DNA from: DATBQN01 sp963755825 | GTDB lineage: Bacteria; Acidobacteriota; Thermoanaerobaculia; Multivoradales; UBA5704 | Reading direction: 5' to 3' | DNA: 64,000 nucleotides | Assembly: GCA_963755825.1 (NCBI GenBank) | Contig: CAVWLA010000001.1 | Location: 744,001-808,000, forward strand | Part shown: in pieces, positions 1 to 38,911 of the stretch | Position numbering within the stretch: position 1 is the first letter of the stretch | Layout: each line of letters opens with the position of its first letter | Program-made: the position numbers and the translations under genes | The notes under the pieces: model-generated | The model's input: only the letters and a program-made list of their open reading frames with translations | Told to the model about the DNA's origin: nothing | Databases searched by the model: none

Positions 1-2
1 CC

Positions 3-1061
3 GGCTGGGCGGCGCGGGTCGAGGCGCTGCTCGCCGCCCCCGACGTCCTGGCGCTCGACGTGGACGTGGCGAGCGAGGCGGGCGCCCGCGCCGCCCTCGC
101 CTGCGCCCGCGAGCGCTTCGGCGCCGTCGACGGCGTCTTCCACACCGCCGCCGAATTCGCCGGCGGCCTGGTGCAGCTCAAGTCGCGCGGCTCGCTGCCG
201 GCGGTCTTCGGCGCTCCGGTGCAGGGCGCCCTCGCCTGGGCGAAGGTCGCGGCCAAGGAGCCGCTCGGCTTCCTTCTCCTCGCCGCCTCGACCGCGGCGG
301 TGACCGGCGGCTTCGGGCAGGTCGACCCTTGCGCCGCGGGCGGCACGCTGGCGGCGATCGCCGGCGCCGCGAGCTCAGAGACCGCGGCGCCGGACGCCGG
401 CCGCGTCGTCGCCGTCGCCTGGGACCCCTACCAGTGGGACAGCTGGCTCGCCGGCGGCCTCGCCGAGACGCCGGGCCTGGGCGGCGAGCTCGCCGCCGAC
501 GTCGCCGGCCTCGGCGTCGACGCCGGCCGCAGCCTCGAGGCGCTGCGGCGGCTCCTCGCCGCCGACGTCGCCAGCCTCGTCGTCTCGGCGCAGGACCTGC
601 CGGCGGTGATCGCGGCGACCGATGCCTTCCGTGCCGCCGACCTGGTCGCCGAGCTCGACCGCTCGCGCGCCGCGCGGGCGACCCGCGCCGGCAGCGGCGA
701 GCACTACGTGGCGCCGGCCGATGCCGTCGAGGAGAAGCTCGCCGCCCTCTGGGAGGAGCTCTTCGGCATCGACCGCATCGGCACCGACGAGAGCTTCCTG
801 GCGCTCGGCGGCCACTCGCTCCTCGCCATCCAGATGACGACCGAGATCCGCCACCGCCTCGGCGTCGAGCTGCCGGTGACGGCGCTCTTCGAGCACCCGA
901 CGATCGCCGAGCTGGCGCGGCTGGTCGCCGGCGAGAGCGGCGCCGAGCGCGAGGAGGATCTCGACGCCCTGCTCGCCGAGGTCGAGGCGCTCTCCGCCGA
1001 GGAGATCGCGAGCCTGCTGGCGGCGGAGCGCGAGGCGGAGCGGGCGGAAGCCGGCTCGTGA
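3..1061 (+). CDS. Type I PKS, C-terminal fragment (degenerate KR - ACP), cut by the window start
   Basis: The open frame runs in from the left edge, so only the last 352 codons are visible. Residues 1 to about 220 match the C-terminal half of a ketoreductase: an LDVDV / HTAA region, then LLLAASTAAV, then the segment that normally holds the catalytic Tyr and Asn. Here that segment reads GFGQVDPCAAGG, so the Tyr position is Pro (codon at 327) and the Asn position is Gly, and I expect the domain cannot reduce. An acyl carrier protein follows, with FLALGGHSLL and its phosphopantetheine Ser at codon 816. The last 40 residues form an acidic tail (EEDLDALLAEVEALSAEE) also seen at the ends of the next two PKS-terminated proteins, which looks like a docking element. 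The stop overlaps the start of the next gene by 4 bases. It hands an unreduced polyketide chain to the downstream NRPS. Confidence 0.93.
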   Translation, partial: GWAARVEALLAAPDVLALDVDVASEAGARAALACARERFGAVDGVFHTAAEFAGGLVQLKSRGSLPAVFGAPVQGALAWAKVAAKEPLGFLLLAASTAAVTGGFGQVDPCAAGGTLAAIAGAASSETAAPDAGRVVAVAWDPYQWDSWLAGGLAETPGLGGELAADVAGLGVDAGRSLEALRRLLAADVASLVVSAQDLPAVIAATDAFRAADLVAELDRSRAARATRAGSGEHYVAPADAVEEKLAALWEELFGIDRIGTDESFLALGGHSLLAIQMTTEIRHRLGVELPVTALFEHPTIAELARLVAGESGAEREEDLDALLAEVEALSAEEIASLLAAEREAERAEAGS

Positions 1062-3160
1062 CCATCGTCGACCGCATCGGCTCGCCCCCCCGAGAGCTCG
1101 CCGCGTCCGCGGTGCCGCGCGACGGCGCGGCGCCCGCCTTTCCTCTCGCCGGTCGCGCCGCGGTCGACGAGCTGGTGCGCGCCGGATACGACCTGCGGCC
1201 GCTCGAGGATCTCTATCCGCTGGCGCCGCCGCAGCTTTGCCTGCTCTCCGGCCCGCTCGACGCGCCGAGCTCCGCTCTCTCGATCGGGCAGCTCGCCTGC
1301 ACCTTCGATGGACCGCTCGACGCCGCGGCCTTCGCCGCCGCCTGGCAGCGGCTGGTCGACCGCCACGCCGCCCTGCGCACGATCTTCGTCCGCCACCGGG
1401 CCGACGAGCCGCTGCAGGCGGTGCTCCGCCGCGCCGAGCTGCCGGTGGCGAGCGAGGACTGGAGGGGGCAGGCCGCGGGCGACCAGGAAGCCCGCTGGGA
1501 GAGGCTGCTCGGCGACGACCGCCGGCGCGGCTTTTCGCTCGGCGGCGAGCCGGGTGGCACGTCAGAAAGAACCCCGCTCCTGCGCCTGACCCTGGTGCGC
1601 ACCGGCGAGCGCCGGCACCGCCTGCTGTGGAGCTTCCATCGCCTGCTCTTCGACGGCTCGTGCCTGGCGCCCCTTTTCGCCGAGCTCTTCGCCTTCTACG
1701 CGGCGCTGCGCGCCGGCGGCGACGAGCCGCCGCGGCTGCCGCCGGCGCGCCCCTACCGCGACTTCATCGCCTGGCTGGCGTCGCGCGACGAGGCCGCCGC
1801 GGAGGCATTCTGGTGCCGCGAGCTCGCCGGCTTCGCGCATCCGACGCCGCTCCCGTTCGACCGCCCGGAGGCACCGGCGGGCGGCCCCGGGGTCGATGCC
1901 GCGACGGATGCCGAAGATTTCGCCCAGCGCTCGCTGGCCCTGCCGCCGGCGGCCGCCGCGCGCCTCGCCGCCCTCGCCGCCGATGCCCAGGCAGCCCTCG
2001 GCACCGTCGTGCAGTGCGCCTGGGCGCTCCTCCTCGGCCGCTACGCGAGCCGCCGCGACGTCGTCTTCGGCGCCGTCGTCTCCGGCCGCCCGACCGGCCT
2101 CCCCGGCGCCGACTCGATGGTGGGTCTCTTCAGCAACCGCCTGCCGATGCGCCTGCGGCCGGCGCGCCAGCCGCTGGCCGCCTGGCTCCGCCGGGCGGAG
2201 GAGCGGCAGTGGGGCCTCCGGCACCATCGATGGACCCCCCTCACCCGGCTGGCTGCGCTGAGCGAGGTGCCCGCCGGCGAGCCGCTCTTCAACAGCCTCG
2301 TCGCCTTCGAGAGCGCCCCCTCCGATGAGGCGCTGGCGGCGCGAGCGGGCGAGCTCTCGGCGAGCGGCCTCACGGTCTCCGAGAGCACCTCCTGCCCCCT
2401 GACGCTGACGGTGGTGGCGCGCGACGGGCTATCTCTGCGCCTGGCCCACGACCGCCGCTTCGACGGCGCCACCGCGCAGCGGATGCTCGGCCACCTGGAG
2501 ACGCTGCTCACCGCCATGGCCGCCGGCCTCGAGCGGCCGGCGACGGAGCTGCCGATCCTCACCGCGGCGGAGCGGCACCAGCTCCTCGTCGAGTGGAACC
2601 CGCCGCCGGCATCGACCGCGGCCGACGACCCCGCGGCGCCGTTCCCGCGCCTGGCGCTCTACGTGCTCGACGCGGAGCTCGAGCCGGTGCCGGTGGGAGC
2701 GCCGGGCATCCTCTACCTCGCCGAGGGGCTCGCCGTGGGCTCTCTCCGCGACGCCGCGCGGACCGCCGCACGCCTGCTGCCCGACCCCTTCGGCCTCCCC
2801 GGCGGCCGGCTGCGCCGGCTGGGGGATCGCGTCCGCCGGCTGCCGACGGGCGCTCTGGATAAGGTGCGGCAGCCGAGCTCGGCCCTTGCGCAAGCGCTTC
2901 GGCCGGAATCCGCCGCCGCCGCCCCGCGTTTGGACCTTCCGGTGCAAGGACGTGGGACCCTCGCCGCCGACCTCGACGTCTCGACCGCGGATCAGCCGCC
3001 CGCCAGGGCCTATCCGGCGGCCGTGCCGTCTCCCGTCGCCCACCTGCCGCCGTCTCTAGAGGCCGTCCCCGACAGCGGCAGGCCTGAAGATGCCTGGCCG
3101 GAGCGCCGTGCGACCGCCGCCGGGCCCGCCAGGAAGAGCGACGACGAGGGGGCCCGGTGA
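1058..3160 (+). CDS. Stand-alone condensation-like protein with altered active site and adenylation-domain remnant
   Basis: GTG start, overlapping the previous stop by 4 bases; 700 residues. Residues about 40 to 510 are a condensation-family domain (PLAPPQLCLL near the N-terminus, DRHAALRTIF, VGLFSNRLPMRL, and VEWN at the end). The active-site HHxxxDG motif reads HRLLFDG (His194, Arg195), so the catalytic second His is Arg. The text then jumps to an A-domain A5-A7-like stretch (ALYVLDAELEPVPVGAPGIL, LLPDPFG) around residues 530-600, with no ATP-binding core, no A8/A10 and no carrier domain. The last 110 residues are low-complexity Pro/Ala/Arg. HR in this position also occurs in the X-domains of glycopeptide NRPSs, which recruit P450s, but no P450 is visible here. 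Best reading: a decayed NRPS module kept as a non-catalytic partner, or not needed at all. It lacks the basic N-terminal helix found on the neighbouring NRPSs. Confidence 0.88.
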   Translation: MTIVDRIGSPPRELAASAVPRDGAAPAFPLAGRAAVDELVRAGYDLRPLEDLYPLAPPQLCLLSGPLDAPSSALSIGQLACTFDGPLDAAAFAAAWQRLVDRHAALRTIFVRHRADEPLQAVLRRAELPVASEDWRGQAAGDQEARWERLLGDDRRRGFSLGGEPGGTSERTPLLRLTLVRTGERRHRLLWSFHRLLFDGSCLAPLFAELFAFYAALRAGGDEPPRLPPARPYRDFIAWLASRDEAAAEAFWCRELAGFAHPTPLPFDRPEAPAGGPGVDAATDAEDFAQRSLALPPAAAARLAALAADAQAALGTVVQCAWALLLGRYASRRDVVFGAVVSGRPTGLPGADSMVGLFSNRLPMRLRPARQPLAAWLRRAEERQWGLRHHRWTPLTRLAALSEVPAGEPLFNSLVAFESAPSDEALAARAGELSASGLTVSESTSCPLTLTVVARDGLSLRLAHDRRFDGATAQRMLGHLETLLTAMAAGLERPATELPILTAAERHQLLVEWNPPPASTAADDPAAPFPRLALYVLDAELEPVPVGAPGILYLAEGLAVGSLRDAARTAARLLPDPFGLPGGRLRRLGDRVRRLPTGALDKVRQPSSALAQALRPESAAAAPRLDLPVQGRGTLAADLDVSTADQPPARAYPAAVPSPVAHLPPSLEAVPDSGRPEDAWPERRATAAGPARKSDDEGAR
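2641..2865 (+). other. Vestigial adenylation-domain segment (A5-A7 region only)
   Basis: In the frame of the 1058-3160 gene this stretch encodes LYVLDAELEPVPVGAPGILY, then LLPDPFG, then GRLRRLGDRVRRLPTGAL. It aligns by eye with the A-domain text in the downstream genes (for example 'LLDAQLAPVAIGVTGEL ... DPFGGAGERLYHTGDLARF'). It follows directly after the VEWN end of the condensation domain, so roughly 300 residues of A-domain core are missing in frame, and RTGD has become RLGD. I infer an internal deletion in an ancestral C-A-PCP module. Confidence 0.75.
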
Positions 3161-6100
3161 GCCGGGTCTCCCGTTTCGAGCAGCTCTCGCCGGCCAAGCA
3201 GAAGCTCCTCCTGGCGCGGCTGGGCAAGCCGGCCGGCGCCGCGCAGCCGGGGCCGCCGCCGATCGAGCCCAGCCCGCGGCGGGCGACCGGCGGGCCGTTC
3301 CCGCTCTCCTTCTCGCAGCAGCGCCTCTGGTTCATCGACCGCTTCGAGCCCGGCGGCTCGACCTACGTCCTCGCCGACGCCCTCCTCCTCCGCGGCCGCC
3401 TCGACATCGCCGCCTTGGCGCGGGCGCTCGCCGAGATCGTCCGCCGGCACGAGGCGCTGCGCACCGTCTTCGAGCTGGCGACCGACGGTCCGCTCGCCGA
3501 GCCGGTGCAGCGGGTGGTTCCGGCGGTCGCGCCGCGCCTGGGGGTCGCCGAGCTCTCCGGCCTGGCGCCGGCCTGGCGCGAGGAAGAGCTGCAGCGCCTG
3601 ATGCGCGCCGAGGCGCAGACCCCCTTCGACCTCGCCCGCGGACCGCAGCTCCGCGCCCGCCTCCTCCGCCTTGCCGCCGGCGAGCACGTGGCGCTCCTCG
3701 CCATGCACCACATCGTCTCCGACGGCTGGTCGATGGGGATCCTCATCCGCGAGCTCTCGGCGCTCTACGCCGCCTTCGCCGCCGGCCAGCCGTCGCCGCT
3801 CGCCGAGCTCCCCATCCAATATCCGGATTTCGCCGACTGGCAGCGCCGCATCCTCTCGGGCGAAGCGCTGGAGGAGCACCTGCGCTACTGGCGGGAGGCG
3901 CTCGCCGGCGCCTCCGGCGTCCTCGGCCTGCCGACCGACCGGCCGCGCCCGCCGCTGCAGCGGAGCCGCGGCGCGAGCTTCCAGTCGGCGCTCCCGGCGC
4001 CGCTCTCGGCGGCCCTCGCGGCGCTCGGGCGGCGCGAGGGCAACACGCTCTTCATGGTCCTCTTGGCCGGTTTCGGCGTCCTCCTCTCCCGCCACAGCGG
4101 CGAGGACGACCTCCTCGTCGGCGCGCCGATCGCCAACCGCAACCGCGCCGAGACCGAGGCGCTGATCGGCTTCTTCGTCAACACCCTGACCCTCCGCGTC
4201 GACCTCGCGGCCGCCAGGAGCGGCGACGAGCTGCTGGCGCAGGTGCGGCGGACGGCCCTCGGCGCCTTCGCGCACCAGGATCTGCCCTTCGAGCGCATCG
4301 TCGAGGAGCTGCAGCCGGAGCGCGACCTCTCCCGCCCGCCGCTCGTCCAGGTCAGCCTGGCGCTGCAGAACGCCCCGCTCGGCGAGCTGACGCTGACCGA
4401 GCTCTCGCTCAGCTCGCTCGCGGTGCCGGCGGAGAGCGCGGCGCTCGAGCTGGTGGTGGAGGCGATGGAGACCTCGGAAGGGATCGCGACCGTCTGGCAC
4501 TACGCGACCGATCTCTTCGACCGCTCGACCGTCGAGCGCTTCGCGGCGCACTTCGAGCGCCTGCTCGCCGGCCTCGCCGCGGCGCCCTCGCTGCCGCATG
4601 CCGAGCTGCCGATGCTCACCGCGGCGGAGAGCCATCAGGTGACGATCGAATGGGCGATGGGAGCGACGAGCGATCGATCCCTGCCGGGCGACGGCGAGAC
4701 GCTCTTCACCGTCTTCGCGGCGACCGCGGCGCGGTACCCCGAGGCCGCCGCTCTCGAATGGGATGGCGGCGCGCTCAGCTATGGCGAGCTGGCCGGGCGC
4801 GCCGCCCAGTTCGCCCGGCGCCTGATCGCCGCCGGCGCCGGCGGCGCCGGCAGGGGGACGCGGGTCGGCATCGCCCTCGAGCGCTCGCCCGAGATGGTCG
4901 TCGCGGTGCTCGCCACCCTCGCCGCCGGCGCCGCTTACGTGCCGCTCGACCCGGCCGCGCCGAGCGAGCGGCTGGCCGCCATGTTGGAGGACGCCGGCGT
5001 CGGCCTCCTGCTCGCCAGCCGCGCCGCGCTCGCCGGCTTCCCCGCGGCGACCGCCGCGCGGACCCTGCTCATCGAGGATCTGCTGTCTGGGGAGGGCGAG
5101 GCTCTCGCGGACTCGGCGATCGACCTCTCGGCGTGCGCCGGCGCCGACAGCCTGGCGTACGTCATCTACACCTCGGGCTCGACCGGCCGGCCGAAGGGCG
5201 TGCTGGTGCGCCACCGCGGCGCCGTCAGCTCCGTCCGCGAGACGGCGACCATCTACGCGCTCGCGGCGAGCGACCGCGTGCTGCAGTTCGCTTCGCTCAG
5301 CTTCGACGCCTCGGTGATCGATCTCTTCTCGACCTTCGCGTGCGGCGCCTGCCTGGTGCTGCCGCCCGCTGGGCCGCCGCCGGTCGGCCGCGAGCTCGCC
5401 GCTCTTCTCGACACCGCGCGCATCACCACCGTGACGCTCTCGCCCTCGGTCCTCGCGACGCTCGACCCTAGCCCCTTCCCGGCTCTGCGCTGCATCACGG
5501 CAGCGGCGGAGAAGTGCCCGGCGGATCTCGTCGCCCGCTGGGCGCCCGGCCGCCGCTTCCTCAACGCCTACGGACCGACCGAGGGGAGCATCATCGCGAC
5601 CTACTGGGTGGCGCCGGAGGCTGCCGGCGGGGAAGCGGGAGCGGTACAGCCGACCACCGCCCCGCCGATCGGCCGCCCGCTCGCCAACACCAGCATCCAC
5701 TTGCTCGACCGCCTGGGCCGGCCGGTGCCGATCGGCGCCGTCGGCGAGATCCACCTCGGCGGCATCGGTGTCGTCGAGGGCTATCTGGGGCGGCCGGAGA
5801 CCACCGCCGCGAGCTTCGTGCCGGCGCCGTTCGGCGGCACGGACGGCGAGGCCGCCGCGCCGGGAGCTCGCCTCTACCGCACCGGCGACCTCGCCCGCTT
5901 TCTCGCCGACGGCAGCATCGACATCCTCGGCCGCGCCGATCGGCAGGTGAAGCTGCGCGGCCTGCGCGTCGAGCTCGACGAGATCGAGGCGGCGCTCGGC
6001 GAGCAGCCGGCGGTGCGCCAGGCGGCGGTCGCCCTGCGCGGCGGCGCCGGCGGTCCGCGCCTGGTCGCCTGGCTGGTCGCGAGCGACCCGGCGGCGGCGC

Positions 6101-9100
6101 CGGCGCCGGCCGATGTCCGCGCCGCCTTACGCCGCCGGCTGCCGGAGGCGATGATCCCGGCGGATTTCGTCATCGTGCCGGAGCTGCCGCTCAATGCGAG
6201 CGGCAAGCTCGATCGCCAGGCGATCTCCCGGCTGCCCGAGGACGCCGGCGCGGGCCAGGATGCCGCTGCCTTTGTCGCCCCGGCGGAGGGCCTGGAGAGC
6301 GAGGTGGCGGCGATCTGGAGCCGGGTGCTCGGCCGCGAGCGGGTGGGGAGCGGCGACGGCTTCTTCGACTTGGGCGGCCACTCGCTGCTCCTCGTCCAGG
6401 TGCAGGGGCAGCTCCGCGAGCGCCTCGGCGAGGAGGTGTCGATCCTCGAGCTCTTCCGCCATCCGACGGTGGCGGCGCTCGCCGGCTTCCTCGCCGCGCG
6501 CCGCGCGGCGGCGGACGGCGGCGACGCGGCGGATGCCGGTGAGCCGGCCGCCGAGCTCGCCGCGATCCCCGTCCCGCCCGCCGCGCCGGCGATCGGCGGC
6601 GCCGAGCGCGCCGTCGCCATCGTCGGCATGGCCGGCCGCTTCCCCGGCGCCCCCGACCTCGCGGCCTTCTGGCAGAACCTCGCCGGCGGCGTCGAGTCGA
6701 TCTCGTTCTGGAGCGCCGAGGAGCTGGCGGTGACCGGCGTGCCGCCGGAGGTCCTCGCCCACCCCTCGTTCGTCCGCGCCGGCGGCGTCGTCGACGGCGC
6801 CGACCTCTTCGACGCCGGCTACTTCGGCGTCAGCCCGCGCGAGGCCGAGCTGCTCGATCCGCAGCACCGCCTGTTCCTCGAGTGCGCCGCGGAGGCGCTC
6901 GACCGCGCCGGCTACGGCTCCGACCTGCGCCGCGGCAGGGTCGGCGTCTTCGCCGGCGCCGGCACCATCTCCTACGCGGTGCAGAACCTCTTCGGCCGCG
7001 CCGACGTCGACCCCTTCGAGATCACCCTCGGCAACGACAAGGACTTCCTGGCGACGCGGACGGCCTACAAGCTCGACCTCAAGGGGCCGGCGTTCACCGT
7101 GCAGACGGCCTGCTCGACGGCGCTCGTCGCCGTCCACCTGGCGGCGCAGAGCCTGTTCGCCGGCGAGTGCGAGATGGCGCTCGCCGGCGGCGTGACGCTC
7201 GACTTCCCGCAGCGCGCGGGCTACCTCTACAAGGAGGGCGGCATCGCCTCGCCGGACGGCCACAACCGCGCCTTCGACGCCGCCGCCGGCGGCACCGTCG
7301 GCGGCAACGGCGTCGGCGTCGTCGTCTTGAAGCCGCTCGCCGCGGCGCTCGCCGACGGCGATCCCATCCACGCCGTCGTCAAGGGCTCGGCGCTCAACAA
7401 CGACGGCGCGGCGCGCATGGGCTTCACGACGCCGAGCGAGGAGGGGCAGGCGGCGGTCATCGTCGCGGCGCAGGCCGCGGCCGGCGTGCACCCGGCGTCG
7501 ATCCAGTACGTCGAGGCGCACGGCAGCGCGACGCCGATCGGCGATCCCATCGAGGTGGCGGCGCTCATCCGCGCCTTCCGCGCCGCCGGCGGCGGCGGGC
7601 GGACGGCGCTCGGCTCGGTGAAGACCAACGTCGGGCACACCGGCTCGGCGGCGGGCATCGCCGGGCTCTTGAAGACGGCGCTCGCCATCGAGCACGGCCA
7701 GATTCCGCCGAGCCTCCACTACAGCCGGCCCAACCCGGCGATCGACTTCGCGGCGAGCCCGTTCTATGTCAGCACCGAGCTCGCCGAGTGGACGGTGCCG
7801 GCCGCCGAGGACGGCGCGGCGGCGCCGCGGCGGGCCGGGGTGAGCTCGTTCGGCATCGGCGGCACCAATGTGCATGTGATCCTCGAGCAGGCGCCGGCGC
7901 CAACGCCGGTGCCGCCGGGGCGCCCCTGGCAGCTCCTCACCCTCTCGGCGCGCACGCCGGCGGCGCTCGAGGCGGCGACGGACCGCCTCGTCGACCACCT
8001 GCGGCGGCATGGCGACGAGGATCTCGCCGACGTCGCCTTCACTCTGCAGGCCGGCCGCAAGGGCTGGGAGCATCGCCGGGCGGTCGTCTGCCGCGATCGG
8101 GACGAGGCGATCGCGGCGCTCGCCGGGCGCGACGCGGCGCGTCTGCTCGAGAGCCGCACCGGTGTCGAGAGCCGGCCAGGGCGCCCGGTCGCCTTCCTCC
8201 TCGCCGGCGTCGGCGAGCAGTACGCCGGCCTCGCCGCCGGGCTTCATCGCGACGAGCCGGCCTTCCGCCAGCCGCTCGAGCGCTGTGCCGAGATCCTGCT
8301 GCCGCTGGGCGTCGACCTCGCCGGCCTCTTCGCCGCCGGCCGCGGGGCGGAGGAGGGCAGAGGGCCGGACCTCCGCCGCATGCTCGGCCGCGGCGCCACG
8401 GCTGCCGCTGCCGACGCTGGTCCCGAGCCTGGTACCGATAATCCGTCGCCGCTCGACGACACCGCCGTCCTCCAGCCGGCGCTCTTCGCCATCGAGTACG
8501 CGCTCGCCCGGCTCTGGATAGAGTGGGGCGTACGCCCCGGCGCGCTCCTCGGCTACAGCCTCGGCGAGTATCTGGCGGCCTGCCTCGCCGGCGTGCTGCC
8601 GCTCGCCGACGCCCTCGCCCTCGTCGCCCGGCGCGCCCGGCTGATCGCCGAGCTGCCACCAGGGGCCATGCTGGCGACGCCGCTGGGGGAGGGCGAGCTC
8701 AAGGCCGAGATGGCGCGGCTGGGGGCGGCGGAGCTCGCCGTCGCGGCGGTCAACGGTCCCGGCCACACCGTCGCCGCCGGCCCCGTCGATGCGGTGGCGG
8801 CGCTCGCCGAGCGGCTGGCCGCCGGCGGCCACGCGACGCGGCGCCTGCGCACGGCGCACGCCTTCCACTCGCCGATGATGCGGCCGGCGGCGGCCGAGCT
8901 CACCGCTCTGGCGCGGACGCTGGCGCTCCGCGCGCCCCGCATCCCCTACCTGTCGAACGTCACCGGCACCTGGATCCGCCCGCAGCAGGCGCTCGATCCC
9001 GCCTACTGGGCGGAGCACTTCGCCTCGACCGTCCGCTTCGGCGACGGCGTCGCCGAGCTCTGGCGCGACCGCGAGCGCGTGCTCCTCGAGATCGGTCCCG

Positions 9101-11204
9101 GCGCCAGCCTGTCGGCGCTCGCCCTGCAGCATCCGGTGGCGGCGGAAGCCGCCGGGCCGAGAGCGGCGGGCGCCGGCGAGCCGGTGGCGGTGCCGTCGCT
9201 CCCCTCCGCCTACGAGCGGCAGCCGGATCGCGCCTTCCTGCTCGGCTCGCTCGCCAAGCTCTGGCTCGCCGGCGTCGCCATCGACTGGCCGGGTGTCCAC
9301 TCGCGCGAGCGGCGGCGGCGGCTCGAGCTGCCGTCCTATCCCTTCGAGCGCCGGCGCTTCTGGGCGGAGGGCGCCATCCCGGCGAGCCCGCGGCCGGCGC
9401 TCGCCGGCGTTCCGGCCGCCGGCGAGACCGGCGGCACGCGCCTCGCGATCCCCTCCTGGCGACGCGTTGCCGCCCTCCGCCTGCCGCTCGCCGGCGATCT
9501 CGCCGCCAGGCAGGACGGCGCCGGCGGGCGCTGGCTGATCTTCGCCGACCGCGGCGGAGTGGGTGAGCGGCTGGCCCAGCGGCTCGCCGCCGACGGCGCG
9601 CGCGTCGCCATGGTCGCCTCCGGCGACCGCTTCGAGCGCCTCGGCGCCGAGAGCTTCGTCCTCGATCCGCGCCGGAGCGAGGACTACGAGGCGCTCTTCG
9701 CGGCCCTCGGCACCCCGCTCGCCGACCGCGTCGTGCACCTCTGGACCCTCGATCCGCTGGCGGACGACGGCGATCCGTTGTCCCCGCCGGCGATCGCCGC
9801 GGCGCACGCGCTCGGCTTCGCCAGCCTGCTCGCGGTCGTCCACGCCATCGCGGCGCGCATCGCGCCGGGCGAGGGCGGCGGCTCGCCGCTCAAGTGCCTG
9901 GTGGCGTCGCGCGGCCTCGCCGCGGTGACCGCCGCCGACCGCCTGATCCCGGCGCTGGCGCCGCTCGGCGCCCTCTGCCGCGCGCTGCCGCGCGAGCTTT
10001 CCGGCGTCGTCTGCCGCGCCGTCGACCTCGACCTCGCCGCGGCGGGGAGCTGGCAGGAGGCGGCGCTCGCCGAGACCCTCCTCGGCGAGCTGGTTCGCGC
10101 CGCACCGCCGGCGGCCGCGGCGGCTGCGCAGTCGCTGGGCGATCCCGAGGACGGCGTCTCCGTCGCCTACCGCGGCGGCGAGCGCTGGGTGCGCGTCTTC
10201 GAGCCGCTCGCCGGCGAGACGATCGGCGAAGACGCGGACGGCGGCGGGGTCGAGCGGAACGCCGTGGTCTTCCTCGGCGACCTGGCGCCGGCAGGCGACG
10301 AGGCGCGCTGGAGCGCGGCGCGCCGCGCCCTCGGCGACATCCATGCGGCGGGCGAAGGGCTCGGCGCGGTGGCCGCCGAGCTGCCGCCGGCCGCGCCGCC
10401 GCTCGCCCTCGTCGCCCTCCGGCGAGACGACGCCGAGGCCGCCCTGCAGGCGGCGGCCGCCTCGCTCGGCGCGCTCCGCCGCCTGCTGGCGGAGCGGCCC
10501 CCGGCCCGCGTGCTGCTCGGCTCGTCGCTCGACGCCTTCGCGGCGCCGGCGGGCGGCGCCCTCGCCGCCGCCGTCGCCGCGCTCGCCGACGCCTTGGCAT
10601 TGGAGGCGCGGCGGACCGGCGCCGCCGCCTGGACCGCCATCGGCTGGGAGGCGCCGGGCGATGCTGCCGGCGAGGCGGCGGAGGCGGTGCTGAGGCGTCT
10701 CTCGGCGCCTGGCGCGCCGGCGCAGGTGCTGGTCTCCGCGGGCGACCTCGCGGCGCGCCTGCGGGAGCTCGCAGTACCGGAGGTCTCGGCATCAGCGGCG
10801 GCCCAGGTCGGCCATGCCCGACCCGAGCTGCGCACGCCGTTCGTCCCGCCATCGACCGCCGCCGAGCGCGAGGTGGCGGAGCTCTGGCAGCTCCTCCTCG
10901 GCATCGACCGTATCGGCATCCACGACAGCTTCCTCGAGCTCGGCGGCGACTCCCTCCTCGCCACCCAGCTCGTCACCCGCGTCCGCGAGCGCATGGGCGC
11001 GCGGGTCTCGCTGGCCGACTTCTTCGCCCTTCCCACCACGGCCGCGCTCGCCGCGCTCATCGATGCGCAGCGCTCGGCGCCGGAGGACGAGGCGGCCGAG
11101 CTGGCCGGCCTGCTGGCCCGCCTTGAGAGCCTGTCACCGGATGAGGTCGAGGCGATGCTCGCGGTGCGCGGGATCGCCGCGGCGCCGCTGGAGGACGAGC
11201 CCTG

Positions 11205-11205
<1 letters not shown>
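3157..11205 (+). CDS. Hybrid NRPS-PKS: C-A-PCP-KS-AT(malonyl)-KR(degenerate)-ACP
   Basis: GTG start behind GAGGGGG, overlapping the previous stop by 4 bases; 2682 residues. Order: N-terminal basic helix (LSPAKQKLLLARL); C domain with HHIVSDG at residue 183; A domain with YTSGSTGRPKG at 671 and NASGKLDRQ at its end; PCP Ser1076; KS from about 1150 with TACSTA (Cys1319), EAHGSATPIGDP and NVGHTG; AT with GYSLGEY (Ser1801) and HAFHS, the malonyl-CoA signature; a KR-like region about 2110-2530; ACP Ser2599; acidic docking-like tail. Aligned by eye to GrsA, the specificity residues read D-A-I-T-I-A-A-I-I-K, a hydrophobic pocket near the Phe code but with Ile for Trp; I do not assign the substrate. 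The KR-like region has no GGxGxxG dinucleotide motif and no catalytic Tyr/Asn. It adds one amino acid and one unreduced acetate unit. The stop overlaps the next ATG. Confidence 0.97.
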
Positions 11206-22598
<11,393 letters not shown>

Positions 22599-22600
22599 AC

Positions 22601-38770
<16,170 letters not shown>

Positions 38771-38806
38771 GACGGCCGGCTCGCCCGCGAGCATCGAGCA
38801 GGCAGG

Positions 38807-38827
38807 GGCGCGGCGACCGGCCGCGCC
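38807..38827 (+). terminator. GC-rich hairpin after the NRPS operon (no T-run)
   Basis: GGCGCGGC (38807-38814) pairs perfectly with GCCGCGCC (38820-38827) around a 5-base loop, 37 bases past the NRPS stop. No T-tract follows, so intrinsic termination would be weak at best. It does argue against a TTG at 38828 as the start of the next gene, since that would sit on the hairpin edge with no ribosome binding site. Confidence 0.35.
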
Positions 38828-38911
38828 TTGGAGCTCGCCCTTGTGCCGCGCCGGCGCTGCCGCTACGCTTTCGCGGATGCTCTCACCCGCGATCCCGTCC
38901 GCGAGCCGCCG

